Part shown: in pieces, positions 19,322 to 30,706 of the stretch | Numbering within the stretch: position 1 is the first letter of the stretch | Layout: each line of letters begins with the position of its first letter | NCBI GenBank assembly: GCA_000153445.1 | Contig: CH672399.1 | Span: forward strand, 237,580-301,579 | Reading direction: 5' to 3' | Length of the DNA: 64,000 nucleotides | Source: a gamma proteobacterium HTCC2207 | GTDB taxonomy: Bacteria > Pseudomonadota > Gammaproteobacteria > Pseudomonadales > Porticoccaceae | The notes under the pieces: model-generated | The model's database searches: none | What the model was told of the DNA's origin: nothing | The model's input: the letters and a program-made list of their open reading frames with translations, nothing else | Made by a program: the position numbers and the translations under genes

Positions 19322-20107
19322 CTAACCTGCTACAGGTAACACCAATGACTTCTCGGCGTGACGATCTCCATAGCCGCCGGCGATAATGTAATGCAGACCA
19401 TCCATATCCATAAGTCGCACACGGTGCCGGTTTGCAACAATTAGCCCCTGTTCTTCGAGACGCTTGAACAGATGGCTGACGGTTTCAACAGCCAAACCCA
19501 GATAATTGGCAATATCATAGCGCGCCATACTCAACCGAAATTCGTGGGCAGATTCGCCACGATCATGCATTCGCTGTGAGATATCCAATAAAAAGTGTGC
19601 CAGCCGCTGCTCAGCTCTCATCTTACCCAGCACCATCATCAGGTGGCTCTCGCGAAACATCATACAGCTCACCGCACAGAGTAGACGGTTGTAGATTTTT
19701 TGATTGGTCTTTAGGGGCGAGTCCTTGAAGATATCAAAAGCGAGACTGCAGACACTCGATGTTTCCAAGGCCTCGACTTCGCAGGTATATTTTCGCGAGT
19801 CGATACCGTCTATACCGAGAATATCTGTTGAAAAATGGAAACCTGTGACCTGCCTTTCCCCGGATTCATCGACAATACAGGATTTAAAACTACCAGAGCG
19901 AATCAGATAGAGGGATTGGAAGTTATCGCCCTGTAGAAATAGACGTTGCCCCTTAGCCATGGGTTTTTCATGGTGGATAAGACTGGATAATTCATTATTT
20001 TCGCTGCTGTTTAATGTGCTGATAAGACAGCTCTTTCTGGCCAGACAATGGCTACAGGTAATCTCTTGAGTGTCTTTTAATTTCGCCACCTGGGTTGCTG
20101 ATTCCAT
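19322..20107 (-). CDS. FNR-type Fe-S oxygen-sensing regulator
   Basis: CRP/FNR-family regulator of 261 residues. The N-terminal Cys18, Cys21 and Cys27 (TCSHCLARKSC) and Cys120 (ETSSVC) match the four ligands of the oxygen-labile [4Fe-4S] cluster of FNR. A cyclic-nucleotide-type sensor fold, a dimerisation helix and a C-terminal HTH (YDIANYLGLAVETVSHLFKRLEEQGLI) follow. The recognition helix keeps Glu208 and Ser211, but the Arg that follows in E. coli FNR (R213) is His212 here. It should switch genes between aerobic and low-oxygen growth. A 374-base gap lies upstream. Confidence 0.9.
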   Translation of the reverse strand: MESATQVAKLKDTQEITCSHCLARKSCLISTLNSSENNELSSLIHHEKPMAKGQRLFLQGDNFQSLYLIRSGSFKSCIVDESGERQVTGFHFSTDILGIDGIDSRKYTCEVEALETSSVCSLAFDIFKDSPLKTNQKIYNRLLCAVSCMMFRESHLMMVLGKMRAEQRLAHFLLDISQRMHDRGESAHEFRLSMARYDIANYLGLAVETVSHLFKRLEEQGLIVANRHRVRLMDMDGLHYIIAGGYGDRHAEKSLVLPVAG

Positions 20108-20481
20108 TTCTAAAAAACTCCTTATAACTCGCCAATCTTAGTCCGTTAAATAGTCTCAACAACTTTCAATTGATACCCTTTACCAGTATGAAAATATTTT
20201 TGTGCGTACTTAAATTTGTCCTGCCAACCTGAGAGCACTAGCCCGGAATCGCTGATTATAAAAAATCAGGCAGTCGAGCTTTCCACAATTGGGGAACAGA
20301 GCATATCAAAGGGGTTTAACCAGACAATAAGGGGGTTTGCGTAATTTATTGCGGTAACTACGTATCCGACAAAAAGTAAGGGTTTAGAAGGTACACAGAG
20401 TGAGCTTGTTGCCCAAGATCAATAATATCAATAGAAGTCCTTATATTGCTGTCACCGATCTCAAGACAGTATTTGGCCCTC
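20108..20481. other. Intergenic, fnr upstream region
   Basis: No gene is visible in this 374-base AT-rich stretch. A partial FNR-box-like sequence TTGCC-CAAG-ATCAA lies at 20409-20422 (8 of 10 consensus positions by eye). It is about 300 bases from the fnr start, so it is weak evidence for autoregulation. Confidence 0.35.
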
Positions 20482-21450
20482 TTAAAGTACATTTTGAGCA
20501 GTCACAGAAGTGAAATAACGTCGTGCTGCAGCAATTTTTTGATCCGCTTTATCAAAGTCATCAGCGATCTTTGCCGCCAACTCTAAACGATGCTGAAGTC
20601 CCGCCTGATTGGCTACCTGAATTGCCAGCCCAGGCCGCGCATTGAGTTCTAGCAACATGGGCCCGCGTAAGCGATCAAGCACGATGTCTACACCCAGATA
20701 ATCGAGCCCCGTCATGCCGGCGCACCCAGATGCTAACTCCAGAACTTGTTGCCAGTGAGGAATGCTCAAGCTATCAAAATAAACATGAGTATCTGGGTGC
20801 TGCCTAACAATTCGGTTGTGCTGCACCGCACAGATACTCTGGCCAGTGCCAATATCAATACCGACCCCAACGGCTCCCTGATGTAAGTTGGCCTTGCCAT
20901 CCGAACTGTGGGTGGCGCAGCGTATCATTGCCATCACTGGCACACCGCGAAACACAATCACACGAATATCAGGCACGCCCTCGTAGCTGTAGTCCTTAAG
21001 AATCGGATCAAAGTCAATTAGCGCTTCAATCATCGCGCTATCGTTCCGGCCACCTAAGCTGTAGAGCCCGGCGAGAATATTAGAACTGTGCCGATGCACC
21101 TCGCCCTGATCGATCAGCGCACCACTGGACTTGATAAACTTATCGCCCTCGCGCCCGACAATCACCAGAATACCTTTGCCACCACTGCCCTGACTGGGCT
21201 TGATAACAAAAGCATCGCGGTCTTGCAGCAGGGTCCCAAGTGTTCTGATTTGAAACTGATAATCGACTATCCCGATCAACTCCGGAACAGGGATAGCGCG
21301 GGCAATCGCGGCACTTTTGGTTTTCAGTTTGTTATCTGCAAGGCGGTAATTTTTGCGCTGATTGTAACGACCAATAAAACCTATATTGCGTTTGTTCATG
21401 CCGAGAATACCCAGCTCATTCAATTTGAATGGCGATACCATTAGACTCAT
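20482..21450 (-). CDS. RimK-related ATP-grasp ligase
   Basis: ATP-grasp protein of 322 residues. DAFVIKPSQGSGGKGILVIVG (about 113-133) is the ATP-binding glycine-rich segment. The acidic metal-binding residues lie in YLGVDIVLDRLRGPMLLELNARPGL (about 265-290), and the central part resembles alpha-L-glutamate ligase-like proteins. Such enzymes join an amino acid or peptide carboxylate to an amine using ATP. It is the third gene of a fixed three-gene module, one base after the 7TM transglutaminase-like gene and downstream of a retropepsin-like protease. Comparative genomics links this trio, but its product is not established as far as I know. Confidence 0.87.
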   Translation of the reverse strand: MSLMVSPFKLNELGILGMNKRNIGFIGRYNQRKNYRLADNKLKTKSAAIARAIPVPELIGIVDYQFQIRTLGTLLQDRDAFVIKPSQGSGGKGILVIVGREGDKFIKSSGALIDQGEVHRHSSNILAGLYSLGGRNDSAMIEALIDFDPILKDYSYEGVPDIRVIVFRGVPVMAMIRCATHSSDGKANLHQGAVGVGIDIGTGQSICAVQHNRIVRQHPDTHVYFDSLSIPHWQQVLELASGCAGMTGLDYLGVDIVLDRLRGPMLLELNARPGLAIQVANQAGLQHRLELAAKIADDFDKADQKIAAARRYFTSVTAQNVL

Positions 21451-21451
21451 G

Positions 21452-22981
21452 CTATTTCTTGCTCGCTAAATCGCGGAACCTATACAGCTCAGACAAGCGA
21501 TAGCCGGTATATTTCCCGAGCAGCAAAATCACCCCAAGTAGGCTTAAACTCAATTCCGGAAAATTAAAAGTAAGGTGTTCAACTAACCTATTGGACATCG
21601 CTAAATAGGCGAGCACTGCCACCAGGAGACTGCCACTACCTTGAATCAGCACTTCATGGCCACCCTCCTCTTCCCAGATAATCGACATCCGTTCAATGGT
21701 CCAAGCGACAATCACTGTAGGGAAAAAAGTCACCGTCAGTATTTGATCTAGACCGAGTTTATAACTGGTAACAGCCAGAGCCGCCATCAGCAAAATCACC
21801 ACGATAATCACTGTCGCCACCCTCGCCACCAGCAGTAAATTGAGCCGACTAAGGTAAGAGCGAATCCATAGACCGCTGCCGATCAAGGCTAAGAAAATAA
21901 TCAGGCCAACCACAAGAGTCGTTTGAATAAAGGCTAGGGCAATCAATATCGGCATAAAAGTACCGGAGGTTTTGACTCCGACCAATAGGCGCATTATAAC
22001 CACCACTAAGGCCGCAACCGGAATCAGTAATAGGCCTTTAAAAACACCCTGCTGCTCAACCGGTAGGGTATAGATTGAGAAGTCCAATAATGCAAATTCC
22101 TCTGCGCGCTGCTCCATACCCAGCACCGCTTTAGCAGGCAGACTATTGCTCACTAGAGCAAACTCGAGGCTTGAGTTGCGGCCGCCGCTAAGGTTCAAAA
22201 TTGCATCTCCACCACGCTGCCAAATAAAGAAATTATCCGGCAGACCAAGTCGCGCGGTTTTGGGGTTGGCAATAATCCATTTGTCGCCAGTGTGCACCTC
22301 AATTAGTGAACTGAGGGTCTGGCGACGTCGGCCGTCCTCTAACTCTAAACCACGCAGCTCGTGAGCGGGAATTTCTGCGCTGGCCAAACTCTCTAAAATC
22401 AACGCCAGAGAATCATTCTCGTAAGAACTGAGCAAAAACTGGATATCCTGATCCTGAGACTCCCTCAGGAGTTCTTGCATTAGCAGTAGTGTGAAGCTCT
22501 CTCGGTCAGAGGATTGTTGACTAACACGCTGCACCACTCTATCCATCGCCGCCTGCTGGTCTGCCTCTAACAATGGTTGCGCTGGCTTATTCACCGCCAG
22601 CGCTGGCAGCTGTCGGTCAGCGCGAGCACGATAAATCTGCATCTTGTAATAGAGCGTGGTGGCGTGATCAAGGGACTGGCGCGTCCAGCGCGCAGTGCTA
22701 ACAGTGGCCGACTCTTCGATGATCGAAAAACCAAAGCCCGAGGAGACAAAATGCTCATCTAAAATAGTCCAGCCAGCCAGTGATGCCGGCAGGCGCAGAC
22801 CCACATTCACCGGACCATCAGTGGGGGTAAAGCTGGTTTTTGATTCAACTGTCCAGACTTCACGATATTCACCCGGCAGTAGAGGCAAATTAAGACTCAC
22901 CGCCTTGTAGAGAGTTAGGCCAACACCCAAGGCAATTAATACGCCGCTGATTAAAGCGATCTGAATCTTTGAATTAATCAC
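21452..22981 (-). CDS. Inactive transglutaminase-like domain fused to 7TM region
   Basis: Membrane protein of about 509 residues. The GTG at 22981 is chosen because GGA precedes it and it overlaps the previous stop; a TTG at 23002 is also open. One N-terminal membrane segment (IALISGVLIALGVGLTLYKAV) leads to a periplasmic transglutaminase-like region (about 40-300). A C-terminal bundle of about seven hydrophobic helices follows (from GLLLIPVAALVVVIMRLLVG to the end). The Cys-His-Asp triad of active transglutaminases is not evident, as reported for this family. It probably presents or binds a substrate peptide for the neighbouring ligase and protease. Confidence 0.82.
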   Translation of the reverse strand: MINSKIQIALISGVLIALGVGLTLYKAVSLNLPLLPGEYREVWTVESKTSFTPTDGPVNVGLRLPASLAGWTILDEHFVSSGFGFSIIEESATVSTARWTRQSLDHATTLYYKMQIYRARADRQLPALAVNKPAQPLLEADQQAAMDRVVQRVSQQSSDRESFTLLLMQELLRESQDQDIQFLLSSYENDSLALILESLASAEIPAHELRGLELEDGRRRQTLSSLIEVHTGDKWIIANPKTARLGLPDNFFIWQRGGDAILNLSGGRNSSLEFALVSNSLPAKAVLGMEQRAEEFALLDFSIYTLPVEQQGVFKGLLLIPVAALVVVIMRLLVGVKTSGTFMPILIALAFIQTTLVVGLIIFLALIGSGLWIRSYLSRLNLLLVARVATVIIVVILLMAALAVTSYKLGLDQILTVTFFPTVIVAWTIERMSIIWEEEGGHEVLIQGSGSLLVAVLAYLAMSNRLVEHLTFNFPELSLSLLGVILLLGKYTGYRLSELYRFRDLASKK

Positions 22982-23657
22982 TTTTGATATCCGGGCGCAC
23001 AACTAGAGTGTGATGACGGCTAACATCAACAATCATATTGTCCATCAGAAAGTTGCGCCCGATTAAAAGCGGGTACTCAAAGTCGGTGCGGTCCGAGAGA
23101 TTGACATCAATCTTCGACCGAATCGCTCCTACCATCACCCACATCCTGACAACATAGCGTCGCTCATCAGCACCACCGCTCTGCTTGATCAGGACCCGAC
23201 GGCGCAACCTTAATTCCTGTTGATGAGTGCTGCCCGTTGCGGCATCAACCAGTACAAAGCGCACATAGCGTTTGCCATCTTTTTCCACCAACTGAATATC
23301 TTCGGCATGAATAGACGTTGTATCGGCGCCTGTATCAATGCGCGATTCAAGCCAGAGCCCCGCGGGTTGAATTTTCGCCCACTCCACAGCTCCCACTATA
23401 GGAAGATGTAATTTTCCCGCGGTGGTAGCTTGCGGCAGAGGCTCTGCTGCGACAATTTTGGTAACCACACGCTCAATTACCTGAGGCGCTGGACAGCTTT
23501 GCTGTTCAATGGCTGGCGGTGGAATAATATCGTCTGGCGGCGAACATTCTGTCGGTCCAGTTAATTGCGGCATAAGTGCACAGCTAGATACCAGGCAGCT
23601 AGCGACTAAACTCAATAGCGACTTGGATAGACTATTTGATGCGGGTATTTCAGACAT
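22974..23657 (-). CDS. Retropepsin-like aspartic protease lipoprotein
   Basis: About 227 residues from the ATG at 23657, which follows CAGGG; the frame is open further upstream to 23720. The lipobox LVSSC gives Cys26, so it is membrane-tethered in the periplasm. The C-terminal domain has SRIDTGADTTSIHA with the aspartic-protease motif D-T-G (Asp108), as in the family once labelled ATP-dependent zinc protease and now recognised as retropepsin-like (RimB relatives). It is the first gene of the protease / 7TM / ATP-grasp module, and its stop overlaps the next start. It may trim or regulate whatever the ATP-grasp ligase makes. Confidence 0.85.
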   Translation of the reverse strand: MSEIPASNSLSKSLLSLVASCLVSSCALMPQLTGPTECSPPDDIIPPPAIEQQSCPAPQVIERVVTKIVAAEPLPQATTAGKLHLPIVGAVEWAKIQPAGLWLESRIDTGADTTSIHAEDIQLVEKDGKRYVRFVLVDAATGSTHQQELRLRRRVLIKQSGGADERRYVVRMWVMVGAIRSKIDVNLSDRTDFEYPLLIGRNFLMDNMIVDVSRHHTLVVRPDIKSD

Positions 23658-23686
23658 AGACCCTGGTAGAAACCTACCAACAAAGA

Positions 23687-24061
23687 TCATATTGATTCGT
23701 TCACTGTCAGGTCGCTCCAAATTGCAAACTCACTGCCGGCGGGTTCCGTAAACTGAAAGCGGCGACCGCCGGGAAAAGAAAATATGGGTTTCACTATCAT
23801 CCCACCGGCGGCCTCAATCTTGATTTGAGTCGCTTCAAGGTTATGGCTGTAGAAAACCACAAGTACGCTGCCAGTCTCCGTGCTAGCTGTTAGATCTGAA
23901 GCATAGAAACCGCCGTCGATTCCGGCATTAGAAAACGCCGTGTACTCGAGGCCATAGTCGGTGAAGGTCCAGTCAAATACTGCACTGAAAAAAGCTTTGC
24001 TCGCGGCCAGATTCCGCGAAGGTATTTCAAGATAATTTATGGTTTCATGCTTGCTCATCAC
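23687..24061 (-). CDS. VOC (glyoxalase/bleomycin-resistance) fold protein
   Basis: Single-domain vicinal-oxygen-chelate protein of 124 residues. INYLEIPSRNLAASKAFFSAVFDWTF is the first beta-alpha-beta unit. GSVLVVFYSHNLEATQIKIEAAGG and GGRRFQFTEPAGSEFAIW make up the second. A predicted metal ligand Glu lies in FTEPAGSEF. Relatives include poorly defined glyoxalase-like proteins of bacterial genomes. It lies 30 bases upstream of the retropepsin gene but has no known link to that module. Confidence 0.8.
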   Translation of the reverse strand: MMSKHETINYLEIPSRNLAASKAFFSAVFDWTFTDYGLEYTAFSNAGIDGGFYASDLTASTETGSVLVVFYSHNLEATQIKIEAAGGMIVKPIFSFPGGRRFQFTEPAGSEFAIWSDLTVNESI

Positions 24062-24184
24062 CCTCCTCCCTACTGACCAACGTCAGTATCGCCACCTGCA
24101 ACCCTCTTAAGATAGCACAGGCTAGTCCCACAGGAGCTAGCGAATCGGCAGAGGATATGAGCTGAGGCCTGGCGGCTAAGGCCG

Positions 24185-25099
24185 CTAAGGCAGGTCGTCG
24201 ACCAACTCGCCTTCAACTGGCTCAAGTAGATCTTCGCGATCAACCTTGAGTGCCAACATCACCGTAGCAGCAACATAGATTGATGAGTAAGTACCTATAC
24301 CCACACCAACCATCAACGCCACAGCAAAGTTATGAATCAACTCACCGCCAATAAAGAACAGAGCAAGCAGCACCAGCATGGTGGTTACCGAAGTATTAAT
24401 GGTGCGCCACAATGTCTGAGAGAGTGATTCATTAATCACTTCAACCGGTGTTGCCTTGCGAATTTTACGGAAATTCTCGCGGATTCGATCCGACACAACA
24501 ATGGTGTCATTGAGTGAATAACCCACCACCGCTAATATGGCGGCCAACACAGTGAGGTCAAACTCAAGTGCGGTAATAGAGAAAAACCCTAGGGTAATAA
24601 TCACATCGTGGGCCAGTGCCAATACAGCGCCAATGGAGAACTTAAGTTGAAAGCGGATGGCAACATAGAGCATCACCACGGCCAGAGCTGTAAGCATGCC
24701 GAGACCGCCATCTTCACGGAGTTCCTCACCAATCTGTGGACCCACAAAATCAACGCGACGTAACTCAACCGCTTCGCTACCACCCTCTAGCACAGCGTAA
24801 ACCTTCTCCGACAGGCCCTGCTCAGGCTTGCCCTGCAGACGAATCAATACATCAGTCTCAGAGCCATACTGAATCACTACCGGGCCTTCAAAACCGGCCG
24901 CTTCAAGCTGCTCACGGATCGCCGTCACATCAGCTGGCTGTTCATAACCCACTTCAATCTGTGTGCCACCGGAAAAATCTAGTCCCAGCACCAAGCCTTT
25001 AGTCGACAGAGAAGCTACAGAGGCAATCAACAATACAGCGGAGCAAATCGCTGCGATTTTACGCAGCCCCATGAAATTATAGATTTTTAAATTAGTCAT
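24185..25099 (-). CDS. secF: Protein translocase subunit SecF
   Basis: RND-superfamily membrane protein of about 304 residues. The ATG at 25099 follows AGGAAGA; the open frame reaches 25147, inside secD. An N-terminal membrane helix precedes the FSGGTQIEVGY motif of the first periplasmic segment, and a five-helix C-terminal bundle contains ALAHDVIITLG and GYSLNDTIVVSDRIREN. With SecD it uses the proton motive force to help complete protein export through SecYEG. The order secD-secF, 10 bases apart, is normal. Confidence 0.97.
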   Translation of the reverse strand: MTNLKIYNFMGLRKIAAICSAVLLIASVASLSTKGLVLGLDFSGGTQIEVGYEQPADVTAIREQLEAAGFEGPVVIQYGSETDVLIRLQGKPEQGLSEKVYAVLEGGSEAVELRRVDFVGPQIGEELREDGGLGMLTALAVVMLYVAIRFQLKFSIGAVLALAHDVIITLGFFSITALEFDLTVLAAILAVVGYSLNDTIVVSDRIRENFRKIRKATPVEVINESLSQTLWRTINTSVTTMLVLLALFFIGGELIHNFAVALMVGVGIGTYSSIYVAATVMLALKVDREDLLEPVEGELVDDLP

Positions 25100-25109
25100 A
25101 ATCTTCTTC

Positions 25110-26954
25110 CTAAATCCACAGGGTTTTGATGTTGCGGCCACCGACAACTAGATTAACCAGCCCTCTGGTCATCACAATAGAGGTAAACATCGAGGTCAAA
25201 ATACCAATAGATAATGTCACGGCGAAACCCTGAACTGGACCGGAGCCAATTAAAAACAGAATCAAGGCAACAATTAAGGTAGTGATATTGGCATCCAGAA
25301 TCGACACAAATGCACGGTCATAACCGGCACTAATAGAGCCTTGAATCGACGCTCCAGCAGCCAGCTCCTCGCGAATCCGTGAAAAGATAAGCACATTGGC
25401 GTCCACCGCCATACCTACAGTCAAAACGATACCGGCAATACCAGGCAGCGTTAGGGTCGCACCAAGCAGTGACATAAAGGCCACCAGCAGCACCAGATTC
25501 ATGGCCAGCGCTATATTGGCAAAGACACCAAAGCCACGGTAGACCACCAGCATAAACAACAGTACCAATGCTAGGCCCACAGCGACCGACTTAACACCCA
25601 GCGCAATATTGTCAGCACCTAGTGAGGGGCCAATAGTGCGTTCTTCAACAATGTACATGGGCGCGGCCAGAGCGCCTGCGCGCAGGAGCAGAGACAGCTC
25701 TGAAGATTCGCGCTGCTCAAGACCGGTAATTCTAAACTGCTTGCCTAGCTGAGCCTGAACCGTGGCCAAGCTAATAATACTTTCCTCAACGAAAGGCACA
25801 GGTGTCAGTACTAACTCGCCGTTCTCGTCGATGGATTTTTCCAATTTAGTTTTGAACTCAATAAACAGCACGCCGAGACGACGACCAATATTGTCTCTTG
25901 TGGCGTAACCCATCTGCCAGCCGCCTTTAGCATCGAGTGTAATATTGACCTGGGGGCGACCATTCTCGTCAAAGCTAGCGCGGGCATCAGTAACATTCTC
26001 GCCGGTAATCACTGTCTTGCTCTCAAGACGAGCATTTGGGCCCTGGCCTTTGGGATCGCGGAAATCAAACATCTCGCCAACACGGCCACTGGCCTCTAGG
26101 CGGAATTCCAAATTCGCAGTCTTACCGATAATACGTTTCGCTTCAGCTGTATCCTGAACACCAGGCAATTCAACCACAATACGGTTTTTACCCTGTCGAG
26201 ACACCATGGGCTCAGAGACACCCAATTCGTTTACTCGATTGCGCAGCGAGGTAAGGTTTTGTTTGATGGCGTTATCTTCAATTTCGCGGCTGGCAATATC
26301 ACTCAGTTTAAGCACTAAAGTCAGTGGATTTTGTCCCGTCTGAGACTGTGGTTGCAGATCACGCAGGTTCGCCCGAATTAAAGCCTTGGCACGAGCCACT
26401 TCCTCTGTATCGCGAAACTGACCAACGATTTGATTATTGCTCAGCTCGAAGCTGCGATAGCGAATACGTTCTTCCCGCAGCGCCGTTTTAACGTCTTCGA
26501 GATCACTCTCAAGGCGAGTAGCCAGAGCTGAAGCCAAGTCGACCTCTAGCAAGAAGTGCACACCACCACTGAGATCAAGGCCCAGCTTCATTGGCATCCC
26601 ACCCAGGTCACGCAACCAGTCCGGGGTAGTTGGCGCCAGATTCAGTGCAACAATATAGTCTCCGCCCATAGCCGCCTGAATCACTTCCTTGGCCCGCAGC
26701 TGCAGCTTTATATCCTGCAATCTGATCAACAGCGCTTCGCCATCAGTTTCACCGGCAAAGTAAGCAATACCCGCTTCGTCTAACGACTCCTCAACCTTGT
26801 CCAATACGGCAGCGTCAATCTGCATGGCACCACTCTGCCCCGACAGCTGAATCGCTGGATCCGGCGGATAGAGATTGGGCGAGGCAAAAACAAAACCAAA
26901 GGTGATAACCAAGAGGATAGTTATATTTTTCCACAGGGGAAATTTGTTAGGCAT
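25110..26954 (-). CDS. secD: Protein translocase subunit SecD
   Basis: SecD of about 614 residues; the start is the ATG at 26954 rather than an upstream in-frame TTG. It has an N-terminal membrane helix, the PMKLGLDLSGGVHFLLEVD motif (about 120), a long periplasmic P1 domain with LRNRVNELGVSEPMVSRQG and RIVVELPGVQDT, and a C-terminal six-helix region with GMAVDANVLIFSRIREE. It works with SecF on the outer face of the inner membrane. In most proteobacteria yajC lies between tgt and secD. Here only about 98 bases separate them and no yajC is present. Confidence 0.97.
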   Translation of the reverse strand: MPNKFPLWKNITILLVITFGFVFASPNLYPPDPAIQLSGQSGAMQIDAAVLDKVEESLDEAGIAYFAGETDGEALLIRLQDIKLQLRAKEVIQAAMGGDYIVALNLAPTTPDWLRDLGGMPMKLGLDLSGGVHFLLEVDLASALATRLESDLEDVKTALREERIRYRSFELSNNQIVGQFRDTEEVARAKALIRANLRDLQPQSQTGQNPLTLVLKLSDIASREIEDNAIKQNLTSLRNRVNELGVSEPMVSRQGKNRIVVELPGVQDTAEAKRIIGKTANLEFRLEASGRVGEMFDFRDPKGQGPNARLESKTVITGENVTDARASFDENGRPQVNITLDAKGGWQMGYATRDNIGRRLGVLFIEFKTKLEKSIDENGELVLTPVPFVEESIISLATVQAQLGKQFRITGLEQRESSELSLLLRAGALAAPMYIVEERTIGPSLGADNIALGVKSVAVGLALVLLFMLVVYRGFGVFANIALAMNLVLLVAFMSLLGATLTLPGIAGIVLTVGMAVDANVLIFSRIREELAAGASIQGSISAGYDRAFVSILDANITTLIVALILFLIGSGPVQGFAVTLSIGILTSMFTSIVMTRGLVNLVVGGRNIKTLWI

Positions 26955-27052
26955 GGTCAGACATTCCAATAAATTCAGCGGCGCATTATAGCGGCATTAG
27001 CATGTTAATTGGGGGCACAATTGACGATTTAAACCCCACACAACCTCGCGCC

Positions 27053-29274
<2,222 letters not shown>

Positions 29275-29401
29275 AAATATCGGGGCAAAAGCCAGTAGTT
29301 ATTGATTGATTTGTACCAGCCGGCAAGGGTATAGAAAACGGCGCCAAAGGCCAAACTCTTTCAGTGCGTAACATTTAATCGCAGAAGCCCCCTATCTGCA
29401 G

Positions 29402-29429
29402 TTGACCGCCTGTTGATCACTGCTATAAT
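29402..29429 (+). promoter_or_regulatory. Sigma-70 promoter of tRNA-Leu
   Basis: TTGACC at 29402-29407 and TATAAT at 29424-29429 are separated by 16 bases, a near-consensus sigma-70 promoter. A GC-rich CGCCGCCC discriminator follows, as in stringently controlled stable-RNA promoters. It lies about 60 bases upstream of the tRNA. Confidence 0.88.
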
Positions 29430-29492
29430 CGCCGCCCTTCTGCTGGATATCTCCGCAGGGGGAAGAGAGCGATCTCTTTAAATTATCGGAAT

Positions 29493-29579
29493 GCCAGTGT
29501 GGTGGAATTGGTAGACACACGGGATTCAAAATCCCGCGCCCTTAAAAGCGTGCCGGTTCGAGTCCGGCCACTGGTACCA
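29493..29579 (+). tRNA. tRNA-Leu (CAA anticodon)
   Basis: A class II tRNA of 87 bases with encoded CCA. The acceptor arms GCCAGTG and CACTGGT pair with a G-U first pair, and the discriminator is A. The anticodon stem CGGGA/TCCCG encloses TTCAAAA, giving anticodon CAA, which reads UUG. A long variable arm and the T arm GCCGG-TTCGAGT-CCGGC follow. A terminator lies 16 bases after the CCA. Confidence 0.97.
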
Positions 29580-29594
29580 TCTATGTATACTTTC

Positions 29595-29629
29595 AAGCCC
29601 TTGTAAGCGCCAGCCTACAGGGGCTTTTT
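29595..29629 (+). terminator. Terminator after tRNA-Leu
   Basis: AAGCCCTTGTA and TACAGGGGCTT form an 11-bp stem (one G-T pair) followed by TTTTT, directly downstream of the tRNA. Confidence 0.88.
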
Positions 29630-29823
29630 AGTTCTTGCATAGCAATTTGCAGTCACAATTGGAGTCACGCTGAATTTCGTTAGGGGCTCAATCCAAAATC
29701 CTTCTTTTATTTTTACCGCGCAAGTCCATTTCTATGTAGCCCTGAACTACACAAGTCTAAAGACACTTACAGATAAGCGTATTAGCTGTATAGTCGGTTG
29801 CGTCGATTAACGGGCGTTCCTCT

Positions 29824-30624
29824 ATGAAATACATACTGCTGCTAACTGCTGTGCTCAGTTCTGGTGCTTTTGCATCTGGGTTTGATGAGACTTTTAAGCC
29901 TGCTAATAAAGGCAGCACAGCAGGCACTCAGACCCAGTCCCAAACTTACGTGCTAGTCCATGGCGCCAGTGGTGGTGCATGGGATTGGAAATTAATGGAT
30001 CTGCTCTTGAGCAACAGAGGTCATGAAGTCTATCGAGTAACATTATCAGGACTTGGAGAAAGAGCGCACCTAGCAAGCAATGAAATTAACTTAACAACTC
30101 ACATAACTGATGTCGTCAATACCATTATTTATGAGCAGTTGGACCAGATTATTTTAGTCGGTCATAGCTACGGCGGAATGGTGATCACTGGAGTGATGAA
30201 TCAGGTCCCCGAAAAAATCAAACATGCTGTTTTCTTAGATGCTGCCATCCCTAATCACGGTATGTCCGCTATGGATTTGTGGCCAAATATGGCGGATCAC
30301 CCAGTAGTCGACGGGCAAGTATTCTTTTCATGGCTGATAAAAGGCTCTGAGGCTCCTCATGACGTGCCACAATCATTGGCCACGCTCACCGAGCCTGTCG
30401 CATTCGACAACTCCGATGCTCACGCATTGCCGGCTACCTTTATACCCTTTATTAAAGACGAAGCTGCAGCAGTGGTGCGATCAGTCACCAGTCCCTCATG
30501 GAAAAACGCCCTCTCACGAAACTGGCCTGTGCACAGTCTTGTCAGCGATCACAACGCCCAGCGCTCCCACCGGGAAGAACTTGCTGATTTACTTGAGTTG
30601 GTCATTCAACCACCGAGTAAGTAG
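29824..30624 (+). CDS. Secreted alpha/beta hydrolase (esterase-like)
   Basis: Protein of 266 residues with a short signal peptide ending SSGAFA-SGF. The fold begins at TYVLVHGASGGAWDWKLMDLLLSNRGHEVYRVTLSGLGER. The nucleophile Ser lies in the elbow GHSYGGM, and a late His in VSDHNAQRSHREEL completes a plausible triad. The group includes EstC-like, salicylate-esterase-like and pyrethroid-hydrolase-like proteins; the natural substrate is unknown. It is the first gene after the tRNA-Leu locus, and its own leader (29630-29823) shows no other feature. Confidence 0.82.
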   Translation: MKYILLLTAVLSSGAFASGFDETFKPANKGSTAGTQTQSQTYVLVHGASGGAWDWKLMDLLLSNRGHEVYRVTLSGLGERAHLASNEINLTTHITDVVNTIIYEQLDQIILVGHSYGGMVITGVMNQVPEKIKHAVFLDAAIPNHGMSAMDLWPNMADHPVVDGQVFFSWLIKGSEAPHDVPQSLATLTEPVAFDNSDAHALPATFIPFIKDEAAAVVRSVTSPSWKNALSRNWPVHSLVSDHNAQRSHREELADLLELVIQPPSK

Positions 30625-30706
30625 CATTTAACTAGTGGCCCATATCAATGGCATCAAAAGATCTACCGGCTAAGGCCTAATGCCAGCAACCAAATCAACA
30701 TATCAA

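Noticed and set aside
29580-29823. Phage integrase or attachment site after tRNA-Leu
   Set aside because: No recombinase-like frame and no second copy of the tRNA 3' end was found; only a terminator and the leader of the hydrolase gene are seen.
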